From contig NC_071389.1 of assembly GCF_022682495.2 (NCBI RefSeq), positions 103,705,951 to 103,769,950 of the forward strand: a stretch of 64,000 bases of DNA, given 5' to 3'. The DNA comes from Desmodus rotundus. Taxonomy: Eukaryota; Chordata; Mammalia; Chiroptera; Phyllostomidae. A model generated the notes under the pieces. It did not search any database. It worked only from the letters and a program-made list of their open reading frames with translations, and was not told where the DNA came from. The position numbers and the translations under genes are program-made. Of the stretch, positions 10,984-23,719 are shown one piece after another (the first letter of the stretch is position 1; each line of letters begins with the position of its first letter).

Positions 10984-12980
10984 TTAACCTGAGTGGTTTG
11001 GTTCAAGATCTGGTGAAGGGGGCCCAGTCTCCAGGCAGAGTTAATGGCCAGGGAGTGGGTGGCAGAAATAAGAAGTGAGGGTGGCCCGGCAGAGGTGGGT
11101 ACAATTTGGAACCGAAGGGAGACATGAATGGTTATTCTGAGTATTTGAGTTTGGGATGATGAGAGATGCCACACACTGAAAGAGGACAGGCAGGGAGAGT
11201 ACCCAGTTTTATGCAGATCCTCAGTCCACCTTTGGATGTTGAGTTTGGGATCCAGGTGTAATACTGAAGCTAAAGGGCAAGGTGGGGAGAGACTGGAGTT
11301 GATCACAAAGAAATACAGATCTAGAAATGGATGAGATCTGAGAAGGAGAACTTTAAAGGGAAAAGAACAAAGAACAGAAATCTGGGGAATGACCACATTT
11401 CAAGAGAAGGGACAAATAGGGCAAAACCAGGAGCCAGATGGTCAGTAAATACATTCCTGTGTGGGGGGGTGGGGAGGTGGAGCTGAAAAAAAAAAAAGGA
11501 ACAGATATAGGGTGCTGGATGCATTTAGGCAAATGCAGTTGTTGTGTAAATACTTTTTACTTTTGAGAAAGTAACATTGCCCTCTTTTGAGAATTTTGCT
11601 GATGGAAGGGAGGAGAAGAGATAAGAGGTCATTTTTAGTTTCCCTTTTGAGGCTAGACTGTAAGTAGGCACTTCAGTCATCAGAGGACAGTGCATTCTGA
11701 CTCCTGCTCCCTGGAAGAGTCAATGGAGCAGTGGGCACTGGGTCACCACTGGCTCCTCTCTCTCCTGAGGAGCTGAAGATTCCACTGGCAGCCTCTTATG
11801 ACAATACAGTGTAGGAGCAGATTTAGTACATCTGCAGAACTGGAAGCGTTACCTCTATTTGAGGAAATTTAACAGGAACGAGTTAAAAAGAAAACAAAAC
11901 TCAGTGTTAACACCTAAGCCAAAGAGAAAGGGAGAGAACCCTGCATTTGGCCTTGTCGGACTGGTAGGTCTTCCTGGCCAGTGCCCTGAACCTGCTTGCT
12001 ACTGCAGGTGAGCAGAATTCCTTCCCTCCACCCTCTGTGCAACATCAGCCAATGCTGGACAACCTAAATCCAATATGCCTCATGACCCGAAGGCCTAGGT
12101 CTAATGATTGAGTTAAAGAATTTTAGGGCTGAAGGGACTTTAAAGGTCACTATTTGATTACGAATGGATTGTTAGAATGACTGCCTGCAGGCCAAGCCCT
12201 GCCCTGGCATAAAGCATTTACTGTTCAGAAAGGTTGAGGAATCCTGGGTTGTATGGCTGGCCTCCTAGCTAGCTGTGCTGACTGCAAAGAGACTAGCCTT
12301 TCTCTTTCAACCTGGGCAAAGTGTGATGCTTTTAAAGAGCACCAGGAATACTTTTTGGAAGTCCAGGTTTTCCATCCAGTGGCTTTGGCTGGATTCCAGA
12401 TAGTGTCTATTGGGCGGCTGAGCTGCACTGGACACATGGCATAATATCAATTCTCAGACGTGACTTTTGTTTCTGCTCAATCCCTGGCCCTTTGCACTGG
12501 CACAATGAAAGTGCCGCAGTAAGCAGGGCACGTAGGGCACACGGGAGACAAGAGTGCAGGCCAGATTAGGGGCTGCGATCAGAGGCAGGCGCGGGTGCGC
12601 TCTGTGCCCTTTCGTCACATGGCTGAGCTCAGAGCACGGTTTATTAGAAAACACACTGCCTGGCTCTTGGAGTCGCAGAATCGATGACAGTGCACTTTAA
12701 CATGTTTTGTTCAAGCAAGTGAAGCACAGTCTTTTTGAAAAACAGGGAGGCCAAGTTGGGAAATAGATGAAAACAGACTTTATTTACTTTAGTTCTTAAG
12801 TGGGTTGTGTGACGTGATGCTCTTCTGCTAGTTTGTGAGCATCGGGGTCTTTTGTTTTGGGCTAGGTGCAAAAATGAAAGTCATCAAACATTTGGGGAAT
12901 AAGTCCACCAAACTATCCTGAATTTGCCCAAGTAAAGTGAGGTGAGAAGTCCTCCCATGTAGTGAATAAATTGATACAGT
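10984..12980. other. Low-copy intergenic DNA with one decayed repeat
   Basis: 10990-11300 is purine-rich and resembles, with 33190-33720, an ancient medium-reiteration repeat that I cannot name. 11300-12980 has no recognisable gene, promoter or repeat. Frames of 60-80 codons here look random. Confidence 0.4.
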
Positions 12981-12999
12981 CTTTTTAGGAGGCAGCTTG

Positions 13000-13310
13000 G
13001 CAACGTGCATCAAAAAGCCTGGAGTTTATCCTTTAACCTAGCAATTCCACTTCTAGAAATTTGTCCTAAAGCAGTAGGGGATGTGGAAAATATTTATGTA
13101 CAATAAGCATTATTTAAAATAGCCCCAAATTGCAAATAAATGCCCAGCAATTGGATTCTGCTTAAATAAATTGTTGTACATCTCTATGGTAGACCATTAT
13201 GGACCCTTTAAAATCACAATTTTAAAGAAAATTATATTAACATGTAGAAATCTTCATAATATATTAAGTAAAAGGTATCTGAATAAATATGCTGTCTCAT
13301 CCTAGTTTTG
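13000..13310 (+). mobile_element. Old L1 3'-end fragment
   Basis: Contains the L1 phrases AACCTAGCAATTCCACTTCT, TTTAAAATAGCCCCAAATTG and ATTAAGTAAAAGG in the usual order of ancient L1 3' regions. Boundaries approximate. Confidence 0.65.
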
Positions 13311-13379
13311 TGTAAGTATTCTCTTAGAAAATGCCTCAAAGAAATTAGATCAAAATGTTAGTAAGGCGTATCTGTGGTG

Positions 13380-13860
13380 GTGAGATTTTAAATGTCTTTT
13401 ATGTTTTTCTTCATGCGTTGGTGTTTGCACTTGCAGTATAATGTATCTTGCTGTATATATTTTTTTGACTTGAAATTTACTGGGCTTTTGTATCTATGGC
13501 TAGGATTTTTCATTAATCCTGGCAAATCCTCAGCTGTACTATTTTCAAATATTGTCTGTTTCCTTCCTTTTAGTATAATGATTAGAAGTCCATGGGATCT
13601 TCTTTCTGTATTCTTCATATCTCAGGACCTCTTTTTCATGTTTTCATTTCTTTGACTCTCCATGCAACAAAGTTTCCTCAACTATATCTATGTTATTCAG
13701 ATCATCAGTTCTTTCACTAGCTGTGTGTTAAAGCTATCCATTGAGTTTTAAATTCAATTATTATTTTTAAATTTCTAGAACTTTGTTTTGGTCATTATAA
13801 TTTCCTGTTACATTTTTTCCAGGGGAAAAAGAAATTTCTCTATTTAAAACTGTTTTTTTT
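13380..13860 (-). mobile_element. Possible ancient L1/HAL1 ORF1-region relic
   Basis: Minus-strand reading resembles old L1 ORF1/5' sequence (CAAATATTGTCTGTTTCCTTC as seen on the plus strand is typical of the antisense of an ancient ORF1 region). It is too decayed for a protein alignment by eye. Confidence 0.4.
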
Positions 13861-16124
13861 TCTTCTGTGAAACTACAAGTTTACAAAGGAGAACTGCTCC
13901 TAGCCCGTGCCTTCTTCCCCCCACCCATCACAATCGCAACCTGCCCCTACTCCTGTCCAGATCTTTGACAGGAGGTGTTCCCCATGATGACAGTCTTCTG
14001 AAATCCTGACAATGTTTGAGGGGTTCAGGGCCAAGGATGGGGCAGCAGTGATTTCACTTCGCTCCATACCTGGCTTTTTGCAACCTCCCTTCCTCTCCAC
14101 CTTCTTGATTTTGGAGTGAAAAAAATACCTCATTTCTGGGGAAACTGAGGGAAATATGTACACAAGCACCCGAACCCATACTTAACATATTTTGCAACAA
14201 GCCCCTCCACATTCTTACCCCTCCAAAGCGCAAATAGTAGTTAAAAAAAAAGATTTAAGGACACGTCACGGAAAGGTGGCATTTCCTCAAAATTACTGCA
14301 TCTAGCCCTGCCCAAGGGATGTGGGAAGAGGGAAAATAGGCCAGCCATGCAAGCCCCCGGTGGCCTTCATACCAAATGCTGCATGAAACTGCCTGGACAA
14401 GTGAAGGACACCTAGGCTTTCCAAAGCAAAGGAGAATACTTAAGTGATTTAGGGGGGGCAGGCTTGGTGCCCTGATAAATTTACTTCTTGATGGATAGGA
14501 CTGGAGCTGGGTGAGCCTCTTCACCAGTTCCATGTGTTTCCCTTTGTCTTATCACTACCCCTTTGGCTATCACCTCTAATATGCGAAAGTGAGAAATTAA
14601 AAAAAATCAACTAATTTATAACAATATCTATTTCCCCAAACTAAATGAAGAACCACCATCAATGGCATCTCACCTCCCCCGCCTCACCCCCAAAATACAG
14701 ATGGATCTCAGGGTTTCTTTTTCTTTTTTTTTTTTAAAAATGCCCAGTCAACAATTTCCTGAAGTAGCAGAACCTCCCTCTGAGGTAGACATCTGAGTCA
14801 GACTCTCGTCCACTCCACCTAGGGATTCTAGGATTAGCAGGTAAGGGGTGGGGAGGCAAGTGAGGGAGAGAGAGAGACAGAGAGATGGAAACAGAGATGG
14901 GCAGAGACAGAGAAACAGTTTACATGTATGTATGAGAGAGAAAGAGATTTTGGGTGTGTATGCTTCTGTGTAAGAAAGGGAGAGAGAGAGAAAAACTGAA
15001 AAAAGGGAAAAAGCAAAAAAGGGACAGACAGAGCCCACTTTTCCCTTAGGAGACCCCATCTTCCCTGCCACATTGTCAGCACACTCAGCACCAAATCTGG
15101 TGGGGGAGAGGACGGTTCCATTTGCTCTTCTGTCTGTGCTTCTCCTGTGTCTGGGATTTGTCCTCTGGATGCCTGTGTCCTCTTCAAAATTCACCTCATG
15201 AGCCCCCACCCCTGTGACCCTGATGGGCAAGATCAGTTGGAAGTGTCAAAATGAATGCTGCCTGGTTCCTCTGTTGGGGATGTCATTAAGGATGGGGTCA
15301 CACCTCCTTATTTCTGGAGGGCTAGACATCTGGCCCCCCCTGAAGCTAATCCCATAACCCTGACCTCATCCTGTGTCAGGTGGACATCAGTGGCCTGATG
15401 GTTGACATTGGACTTTTGGCTTGATCTCCAGACAGCAGGGGCTCCACCTGAGTTGTGTCTAGGTGGTGCTGTGCTTCCTCTGGGTGGTGTTCACCGTGTG
15501 CTCCATGTCCCTGGGTCCTAATGGGTGGTGAACTTGTCATATGCCCACTCACACAACCCCAGCTCTGAGTGCCGGGCATGGTGCAAGTTTGCTGTGACAG
15601 TCCAAGCATCCCATGGCGTTGTTGGGGGATATACTGCTCCCGCCTTGGGCCCAGCCCTGCCCGTGGCCAGAAGTATGTGTCCCTGCACACCAGCTGAGAG
15701 TCTGCCGGCCCTCCTCCTGGGGGTTTCCAACAGACTGTTTCCCACATGACATGTTTCTTAAGCTTCCTCCAGGATCTGGTTGGTAATGATCATATCTCCT
15801 GCAGAATGTCCCTGATGTCTTGCTTCCTTTGGCCTCCTGGGATCCCTACCACCTTAAGGCTCCTCCGGCCTCCAGGCTCTCTATCCACCAATCCCAGGAC
15901 CCAGTAGCTGCTCATCTATAGTTGGGGGATCCTCCTCCCGGCCCTGATTACTACCCCCATACTTGCTGGGAGCATTGCCCCCTCCTCTCCAACCCCTGCC
16001 CATGTTCCTGGGAGTTCACCTGGTCTTGAAGGGTAGGCTGGGTTTCTGGTTGCTCCCCACCCCCACCCCCAGGAGGTCCTGGACCCCTGGTGGAAAAAAT
16101 GGAGCCGAGACAGAGAGGATATCT
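13861..16124. other. Low-copy DNA with a GA-rich tract
   Basis: No supported gene. 14860-15010 is a purine-rich simple repeat (runs of GAGAGA and GACAGA). 15240-16110 is moderately GC-rich with overlapping frames of 65-123 codons on both strands, none recognisable. Confidence 0.4.
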
Positions 16125-16330
16125 TTTTCTCCATATTTGCAGTCTCATCTTTTAGTTCTTTAAACATAGTAAACATAATTATTTTACATTCTGTGTCTGA
16201 TAATTCTAAAATTGGAAACCTTGGTCTATTTGTGCTGTCTGTTTCTGTTCTCACTTATCAAGCCTCATTTCTTTTGTACATGTTAATGGGTTTTATCTGT
16301 GATCTGTGTAAGGGTAAATAATAAAATGAT
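16125..16330 (-). mobile_element. Possible ancient L1/HAL1 5'-region relic
   Basis: The plus-strand phrase ATTCTGTGTCTGATAATTCT followed by GTCTGTTTCTGTTCTCAC matches the antisense of an ancient L1/HAL1 5' region. It may be the continuation of the relic at 13380-13860. Confidence 0.45.
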
Positions 16331-16839
16331 TTTTTCTTGCTGCTGGAAGGGAAAAGACCAGTACCTCTTTCATAGCTACTCACTAGAAAATCATTTGTGA
16401 GTTTGAGATGAAGGGTGAATATGATTTCCTCTAGATAAAATTTACGGGTGCTTTTCCTAGTTTGGAGGCACCTTAAATCCAATTCTCGATGTGAAGGGAT
16501 TTTGTTGAACTAGTAGTGTGAATTCAGGCTACAAATCTTTATGAAGACTAGCTGTGGTCATAAGTTTTCTGGAGTTCCTGTCCACTTAGCATGAAGGATT
16601 AAAACAGGAGAAGTTTCTTGCAGTCTTTGTAGAGGGAAGGGATTTATTTTATATTTCCTCCTAATTTTAAAGCTGAGTTGTAGTTCTTTGCAGTGCCAGC
16701 TTTGGGGTGCCAATTAGACTCCTTGGATGGGCCCTAGGCTTTACCCTTAACCCCAGTCCTTCTCATGAGGCCGTGGAAACTGAGACTCAAATTAATCCTG
16801 AGTCCTTTCTTTCTGTACATTTTGCACAGTGAATCTGAC

Positions 16840-17440
16840 CAGATATTACAATGTCTCTATCTGTAAGTATATCTAGAATCTGACCACTTCCTATCACTTC
16901 AATGGTCCAAGCCACTATTATCTCTAGCTTGGGTTACCACAATAGCCACCTAACTGGTCTTCTTGCTTCCCCGTTGTACTCTAATAGTCTTCTCTCAACA
17001 CAGCAGCAAGAATGGCTCATTTATAAATCATCACTCCTCTGCTCCAAATCCTGAAATGGTTCCTCACTTTACTTAGAGCAAACATAAATTTATTACTGTG
17101 TCCTATTAGACCCCTTATCTCTCCAACCTGACCTCAAACCACATGACCTCCCTCATCTTTCCTTAGCCACAAAGACTCTCTCTTCACTTAGATATTCTTT
17201 ACTTCCTTTAATGCTTTGCTCAAATGTCACTTTTCCAGGAAGGAACCCTGTTGAATCTAGTAAATATGGCAAACCTTCCCATCCCACTAGGCTCCCAGTC
17301 CCCATACTAGGCTGTATTTTTTCTTTGCATGCACTTATCAGATTTATTCTAGGTATTGTCATTTTCTCATTTTTATGTTTTTTAAAAATTATTCATCTCA
17401 CCCCAGTAGATTGTAAGGGTAAGGATCTTTGTTTTACTCT
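16840..17440 (+). mobile_element. LINE-2 3' fragment
   Basis: The phrases GGTTACCACAATAGCC, ACTCCTCTGCTCCAAATCCT, CCTCCCTCATCTTTCC, GCTCAAATGTCACTTTTCC and GCACTTATCAGATTTATTC occur in the order typical of L2 3' ends. Old and diverged. Confidence 0.75.
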
Positions 17441-17499
17441 CTCCTGAGAAATACAAACCACAAACCCTCATTCACATGGTGTGTGGTCAGAACTTACAC

Positions 17500-18600
17500 T
17501 ATTTGAGTGGTCTGAGAAAAACATAAGTCAAAGTATAGAACCAAGTGTTCCTGAGCTAGAAATGCCCCCAGAACTCAAAGCTAGACCTCGAAAAAATTCC
17601 AACATAAAAAGTTTTATAGAAGAAAAGCTCACAAATACATATTACTAAATGCACAGGAAACAATGAGCCAGCAGAGATGAATTACAGCTGTAGACCCATG
17701 AAAAATGAAGATACTGGAATTTACTATGTGAAAGCATAAAGTGATTGTCTGAAGAAATACAAAAGATGACTATATGGCAGTCAAAATATACTTACAAGCC
17801 TAAAACATTAATAAAATGCAACTCTGAGGACTGAAAATTATAACAATTGAATTTAGAAACTCAGTGGGTGGATTGAATAGCATATCAGGCCCAGCTAAAA
17901 GTGAGCTAGAGGAAATTCACAACAAACTATTGACAGAGACAAAGAGATGAGGTTAAGACAAAGAATCATAATGAAAATGTCTGGTATAAGTTTAAGTGTA
18001 GTTCCAAAAGTTAAAAATGTAATATTTGAAGAGATAATGGCTACAAAACTACAGGTGGGTGAAGGACAGCTATCCTCACGTTCAGGAAGCAGGTATTCAA
18101 AAGGGAAATTCATGTGTAAATTCAGTATAATAAAAGTGCTAAAAATCAAAGTAAAGAGAATATAATTCTTAAAAGCAGTTATAAAGAAAACAAATTAATT
18201 TCAGTGCCAAAACAATTAGACTTATAGTGACTTTTTACCTTGGTAATGGAGGTCCAAAGATAGTGGAACAGCATTTTCCAAGTACCATTAGCCTAAATTT
18301 CTATATATGTTGAAACTTTGAGATCGCAAGGATGAAATAAAGATATTTCAGATAAATTAAAAATGACCATTTACTGACATCGTCTACACTAGAGTATAGT
18401 GTATATACTCTAATGCATATATGTCAGGAAGCAGGAAAAGTTCTGAGATGCAAGAGTGAAATGATAAATATGATAAATCTAAAAAGTTTATATGGGATCA
18501 GAATGATATGTTCTATGAATATCTGGTAGAATTTTCTTATGACTACCAAAGCCTAGTGTGTTCTTTGTGGCAAGGTTGTTAGCCACTGGTTCAATAGTTT
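17500..18600 (+). mobile_element. Ancient L1/HAL1 ORF1-region relic
   Basis: Plus-strand phrases CAATGAGCCAGCAGAGATGA, GAAGAGATAATGGCTACAAA, AAAATCAAAGTAAAGAGAAT followed by TTCTTAAAAGCAG, and GATGAAATAAAGATATTTC match the ORF1 and downstream part of old L1/HAL1. Frames are broken. It differs from the young HAL1s at 2.3, 39 and 53-57 kb. Confidence 0.6.
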
Positions 18601-18610
18601 AATAGTTACA

Positions 18611-19920
18611 TGAGGTCTGTCCAGAAAGTTTACAGCCAGGTAATATGAAAAATAGAGACATTTACTAAAGATACAAGGTACAAGAAACATTATTCACAAG
18701 ACAATGATGCCTCAGTCCCCTTCAAAGTAGGCACCTTGGGACCTTACAGAGTTCTCCCAACATCTCTTTCACTGTTCAAAACACTCTGCAAATTCCTTTG
18801 TTGGAATTGCTATCAGCTGCTGCCCTGTCATATTTTCCTGAATCTCATGGACAGTCTGAAATCTCTTCCCTTTCAAAGGTGATTTTAATTTTGTGAAAAG
18901 CCATAAGTCTCAGGACACCAAATCTGGGCTGTAGGGGAGCTGAGTCACCTGGGTGATTTGATGTTTCACCAAATCACTCTGCACCAGACGTGATGCATGA
19001 GCAGGCGCATTGTCGTGATGAAGCTGCCAATCACCAGCTGCCCATAGCTGTGGCCATTTTCACCGCATTGCATCTCTCAACTGAGGAAGAACACTGAGGG
19101 TCCTTACTGTTTGGCCTGGAGGAGTGTACTAGCAACAACACCTTCCCAATCAAAAAGCACAGTTAACATGGTCTTGATCTTGCTGCGACTTTGCCACACC
19201 ATCTTAGGGCATGGAGCACCAGGCAATTTCCATTGGGACGACTGGGCCTTTGTTTCAGATCATAGCTGTAGACCCACCATTCATCTCCAGTTATCACCTT
19301 CTTGAGGAAATCTGGTTCATTGGTGGTGGTTTGAATCAAGTCACGAGCAACTGCAGCACAATGTTCCTTCTGGTAGCAGAAGTCGTGGAACGAATTTTGC
19401 CATAACACATTTCATGCCAAGATCCTGCCTCAGAATCTTGGACACAGTAGTTTTTGGGATCCCCACATCAGCTTCTATTTCTTGTATTGTCAGTCATTGA
19501 TTTTTGTTCATTGCTGCCCATACACATTCAACATTCTCAGGTGTTCTGCTTGTGGCAGGCCTTCCAGAATGCGGATCAATTTCCACAGATTCTTGACCAC
19601 CTTTGAAGCATTTGTGCCACACTTTTATTTGCGCTGCACTCATTGCATCATCCCCAAAAGCCTTCTGAATTATTCAAATAGTTTCCACGAGCAATGTTCA
19701 AGCTTAATGCAAAATTTGATGCAGATACGTTGCTGTACTTAGTCATTTTGAATGTGACACATGCTCACAGTGCACATGCTCACTCAGTGGCTACAGTGAA
19801 GTCGTCATTGTTCATGAATGTGCATTCCAGTCCACTTTCCTTGGCTGCCAGGTTTCAATGATGTTGCACAAACCATTCTCACTATATTAACAATGGCTGG
19901 ACTTTTGCTAGACAGACCTT
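18611..19920 (-). mobile_element. Mariner DNA transposon, near full length
   Basis: About 1.31 kb, the normal length of a mariner. The left end TGAGGTCTGTCCAGAAAGTT and the reverse complement of the right end, AAGGTCTGTCTAGCAAAAGT, form inverted repeats of about 28 bp with the same inner CAGCCA motif. The transposase frame is on the minus strand from about 19746. The element is the intact-length relative of the 660-bp copy at 8111-8770. Confidence 0.87.
18880..19746 (-). pseudogene. Mariner transposase relic (DD34D type)
   Basis: Tc1/mariner transposases cut and paste DNA with three catalytic aspartates. A frame begins near 19746 (MTKYSNVSASNFALSLNI). The first catalytic Asp lies in FLKKVITGDEWWVYSYD (within 19408-19163). 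The second is in QLHHDNAPAHASR (about 18998-19036). The third is in the PYSPDLVS-stop-DL segment (about 18922-18950), where the residue before the Asp is a stop codon. Frameshifts also separate the pieces. It cannot encode an active enzyme. Confidence 0.85.
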
Positions 19921-20149
19921 GTAGGAGCATTCAGTTTTTTTTTTCTGGAGTCAGTTTTAGTAATTATATTTTTCTAGGATTTTCTTATCTTATTTAATTT
20001 CTTAAATTTACTGGTGTACAGCTATTCCTAATATTCTCTTACCTGTTTCTTGTTTATTACTATTTATCTGTAGCTTGTGATCATTTTGTAAAACAATTTG
20101 GCATTGTGCCAAAGCAATTTTACTCTGTGTATGAAGTGAAGGTTTGCTG

Positions 20150-20465
20150 ACACATGAGCCCTGGAGGCATGTACAAATATGTTCACAGCATCATTTTCAC
20201 ATTAGCATAAAGATGAAAACAACCTGAATGCTCACTAGCAGTTGAAAGGATAATGAATACAATGGATATAGCAATACAACATACAGCAACTAAAATGAGC
20301 AAACTACTGCTTAATTCAACAATATGGATAACTTTCAGAGACTTAATGTTAAAAAGCAAAAAGCAAGTTTCAAGGGAACATATAGACATGCACTCCACAA
20401 TGACATTTTGTTCAATAACAGACCTATATATGACAGTGATCCCATTAAGATTAAAATAGAGCTAA
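20150..20465 (+). mobile_element. Old L1 3'-end fragment
   Basis: TTCACAGCATCATTTTCACA, AAAACAACCTGAATGCTCAC and GGATAATGAATACAATGG are the usual L1 3' phrases. Diverged. Confidence 0.6.
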
Positions 20466-20479
20466 AAATTCCTACCTCC

Positions 20480-21000
20480 TAGTGATGTCACAGCCGTCGA
20501 ACATTGTGGCACAACACATTATTCATGTGTTTGTGGTGATGCTGGTGTAAACAGACCTACTCTATTGCCAGTCACGTGAAAGTGCTGCACATACAATTAT
20601 ATTTAGTGCAGAATACTTGATGATGATAATAAATGACATGTTACTGGTTTGTGTATTTAGTATACAGTTTAGAGTGCGCTCTTTCTACTTATAATAAAAA
20701 GGTGCTGTAAAACAGTATCCATGTTGTGCTGGCAGTATCCTCATACATCTCGTGTTTACCATGTCTCTGATGGTATCACTTTATCTTGGTTTAAACCTGT
20801 ATTGTTTTCTACAGAAATGTGCTGTACAGGTTGTAGCCCAGAAACAATAGGCTAGACCACATAGCCTACATGTGTAGCAAGCTACACCATTTAAGTATAG
20901 ACGCTTTATGTAAGCACCTTCTGTGTGTTTGCACAATGATGAGACTGCCTAATGATGCATTTCTCAGAACATTCCCCATCATTAAGCAGTGCATGATTGT
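20480..21000 (+). mobile_element. Tigger (pogo-type) DNA transposon relic
   Basis: The right end reads TCATTAAGCAGTGCATGATT before TA, matching the terminal sequence of Tigger-type elements (a CATTAAG...GCATGA terminus). Upstream are ATGATGCATTTCTCAGAACA and CTAGTGATGTCACAGCCGTC, also from that family as I remember it. The exact subfamily is uncertain. Confidence 0.55.
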
Positions 21001-21036
21001 ATATACGCTGATTCTATTTACATAAAATCCAAAATA

Positions 21037-21386
21037 CAGTTGGCCCTTGAACAATGTGTGGTTGAACTTCGCAGGTCCACTTCACGGGTCCACTTATACA
21101 CAGAATTTCTTCAATAAATATGTACAGTACTGTAAATGTATTTTTTCTTCCTTATGATTTTCTTACTATTTTCTTTTTTTAGCTTACTTTATTGTAAGAA
21201 AACAGTATATAATACATATCACATACAAAATATGTGTTAATTGACTGTATACGTTATTGGTAAGACTTCTGGTTAACAGTAGGCTGTTAGTAGTTAAGAT
21301 TTTGAGGAGAGTCAAAAGTCATATATGGATTTTTGACTGCATTGGGTGTTGGCATTCCAAATCCCATGTTGCTCAAGGGTTAACTG
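21037..21386 (+). mobile_element. MER2-like nonautonomous Tigger element
   Basis: 350 bp bounded by inverted termini CAGTTGGCCCTTGAACAA (left) and the reverse complement CAGTTAACCCTTGAGCAA (right), with TA duplicated on both sides (21035-21036 and 21387-21388). Length, termini and TA target fit the MER2 group. No coding capacity. Confidence 0.75.
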
Positions 21387-21904
21387 TAAAAAGCAAACAA
21401 AACATTATTTACTGTCTAGAGACACATACATACTTGTATATTGTAAAACCATAAAGAAAAACAAGGATGCTATTAACATGAATTTTAGGAGAGAAGTTAA
21501 TTCTGGTGGGGAGGGAGGGTGTTGTGATGAGAAAGAGGTAATTGGGAGCTTTGTAAGTGTTAGTAATGCTGTATTTTAAAATCCAGATGGTGGATACCTG
21601 AGTGTTCAGCTTTTATTAATTTTTACATTGGATTGATGGAGCTGACATATACTCTTCCAAGTACTTAATGTATTGGGCAATACAAATTAAAAAAAAATAA
21701 CAGCACCTCTAGTAACTTCAGTGCAGGCTTATTTCCAGAACTGCTGATCTACTTCTTATGATAACCAGCTGCACTGACATCAGAGACACAGATGGAGAAG
21801 GCCCTCCTTCTGTATCCTACCACCTTGCCTCTTGATGACTTTATTTTCTTGAAAAACTTTTGATGTTTCAGTATCGTCATAGTAAATGTGTTATACTCAA
21901 TGTG

Positions 21905-22380
21905 GCAGGTTGATTTCCTTAATGACCCCTGCCTTCGCCTGTGTTCTTTACCATGTGAGCCTGCAGTTCTCACTAAAGAAAGAGATGATGCTACTACTTA
22001 TCTACCCCTTGATCCTGAGTTTGGCCTCATGACTTGCTTTGGCCAGGGTTGTGAGCAAATTTGACACAGAGGCTTAAAAAGGGGCTGGTGTGTCTCCACT
22101 CCTACTCTTCCATCCCACGAAAGGTCTTGAGAGCATGGTTTGGTCAGCAGGTTGGGAGATGGAGCATGTGGAACAGAGCAGACCTGCCCAAGTCTCTGCC
22201 AATAATGCACCCTATGTCACCAAAAGCCAGCAACTTGTCAAACTTCTGTGTGAGCCTGGTCAGGATAAAAAGGCTGCCTGAACTACTGGCCAACCTGCAG
22301 GTAACCACAGTCCTGACCAATACAAATAGTCCATCACAGATAGGCTGGACCCTGCCATTTTATAAATGAAACAAACGTTT
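21905..22380 (+). mobile_element. MaLR-type LTR relic (MLT1-like)
   Basis: The phrases GGCCTCATGACTTGCTTTGG, GGCTTAAAAAGGGGCTGGTG and the spaced CTCTTCC segment are typical of MLT1 long terminal repeats of the mammalian apparent LTR retrotransposons. It is a solitary, old, noncoding LTR. Ends are approximate. Confidence 0.5.
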
Positions 22381-23220
22381 ATTGTGTATGCCACTCTTCG
22401 TTGGGCAACATTGCTATGGCATCCATACCTGACACACTCAGGCTCCCAAAAGGTAACTCTAGACTTTTCCACTGAACTAACAGCCAAAATGATGTAATCA
22501 AGTAATATAAAAACAGCATGTGAAAAAACAAGATCTCTTTGTATATATTTCATGATTCCTCTATTTTCAATAAAAATATTCTCTTCTATGTTTTTATCTA
22601 AAAAGAATTAGGCAGATGTACTTGTAACTCTCCTACTCTATTAGTGGCATTTCCCAGTCTATTATCTACTAATTTGGCACACACTTGACAGATTCTTTAA
22701 AAAGTTAAATATGCACTCACTGTAAAGGTCAGTCACTGCACTCTTAGAACTGAAAATATGTCTCCATAAAGACTTGTACACAAATGCCAAAAACCTGGAC
22801 ACCATTTGGGATGGTTAATTTTATGTTTGAAATTGATTGGGCCATTCGGTGCCCATATATCTGGATTTTAGGTGTGTCTGGATGAGATTAACATTTGAAT
22901 TAGTAGACTGAATCAGGCAGATTGCCCTCCCTAATGTGGGTGGGCCTCATCCAATCAGTTGAAGTCCTGAAGAGAACAAAAAAGCTGACTCTCCTGTAAG
23001 AGAAAATTCCCCTAATGGCCTTTGAAATGGGACACTGTTCTTTGTTTTGTTTTGTTTTTTCCTGCCTTCAGACTTGAACTAACACAATTGGCTCTTCCTG
23101 GATTTTAAACCTACTGATCTTTAGATTGGAACGTATGCCACTGGCTCTCCTAGGTCTCCAGCTTATGGACTGCAGATCTTGGCACTTCTTGGTCTCTATA
23201 ATCATGTGAAGAAATTTCTT

Positions 23221-23223
<3 letters not shown>

Positions 23224-23250
<27 letters not shown>
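23224..23250. repeat. (AC)n microsatellite
   Basis: About 13 perfect AC units directly abutting the left terminus of the Tigger-like element. Confidence 0.95.
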
Positions 23251-23253
<3 letters not shown>

Positions 23254-23404
23254 TGATCTGAACAACATGGGGGTTAGTGGTGCCTATCCCTTGCCCAGTT
23301 GAAAATTCACGTATAACTGTTGACCAGAAGACTTACTGATAATACAAACAGTTGATTCACACATATCTTGTAAGTTAAATGTATCATATATTGTATTCTT
23401 CTTT

Positions 23405-23638
23405 TTAAATCCTCACCTGAGGATATGTTTATTGATTTTAGAGAGAAGAAGGGAGAGAGACATACAGAAACATCGATGTGAGAGAGAAACATTGATTGGT
23501 TGCCTCCCATACATGTTCCTACTGGGGATTGAACTGGGGATCAAAAATGCAACCTAGGTATTTGCCCTGAACAGGAATCAAACCCAAAACCTTTTGGTAT
23601 ATGGGACAACCTCCAAATAACTGAGCTACCAGCCAGGG
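23405..23638 (-). mobile_element. Ves-type SINE
   Basis: Minus-strand head with CCCTGGCTGGTAGCTCAGTT near 23638, a duplicated tRNA-like B-box section, ACATCGATGTTTCTGTATG and an A-rich tail with CCTCAGGTGAGGATTT near 23405. Confidence 0.88.
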
Positions 23639-23719
23639 TAGAATATATACAGAATATATACTATATTCTTACAGTACAGTCAGCTACAGAAAATAAAATG
23701 TTATTAAGAAAATCATAAG

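Noticed and set aside
14860..15010. CRISPR-like or satellite array
   Set aside because: It is an irregular GA-rich simple repeat without regular spacing, in a mammalian genome.
15376..15747. A possible gene with a 123-codon frame on the minus strand
   Set aside because: Four frames on two strands overlap in the same GC-rich stretch. No splice signals or protein similarity could be recognised.
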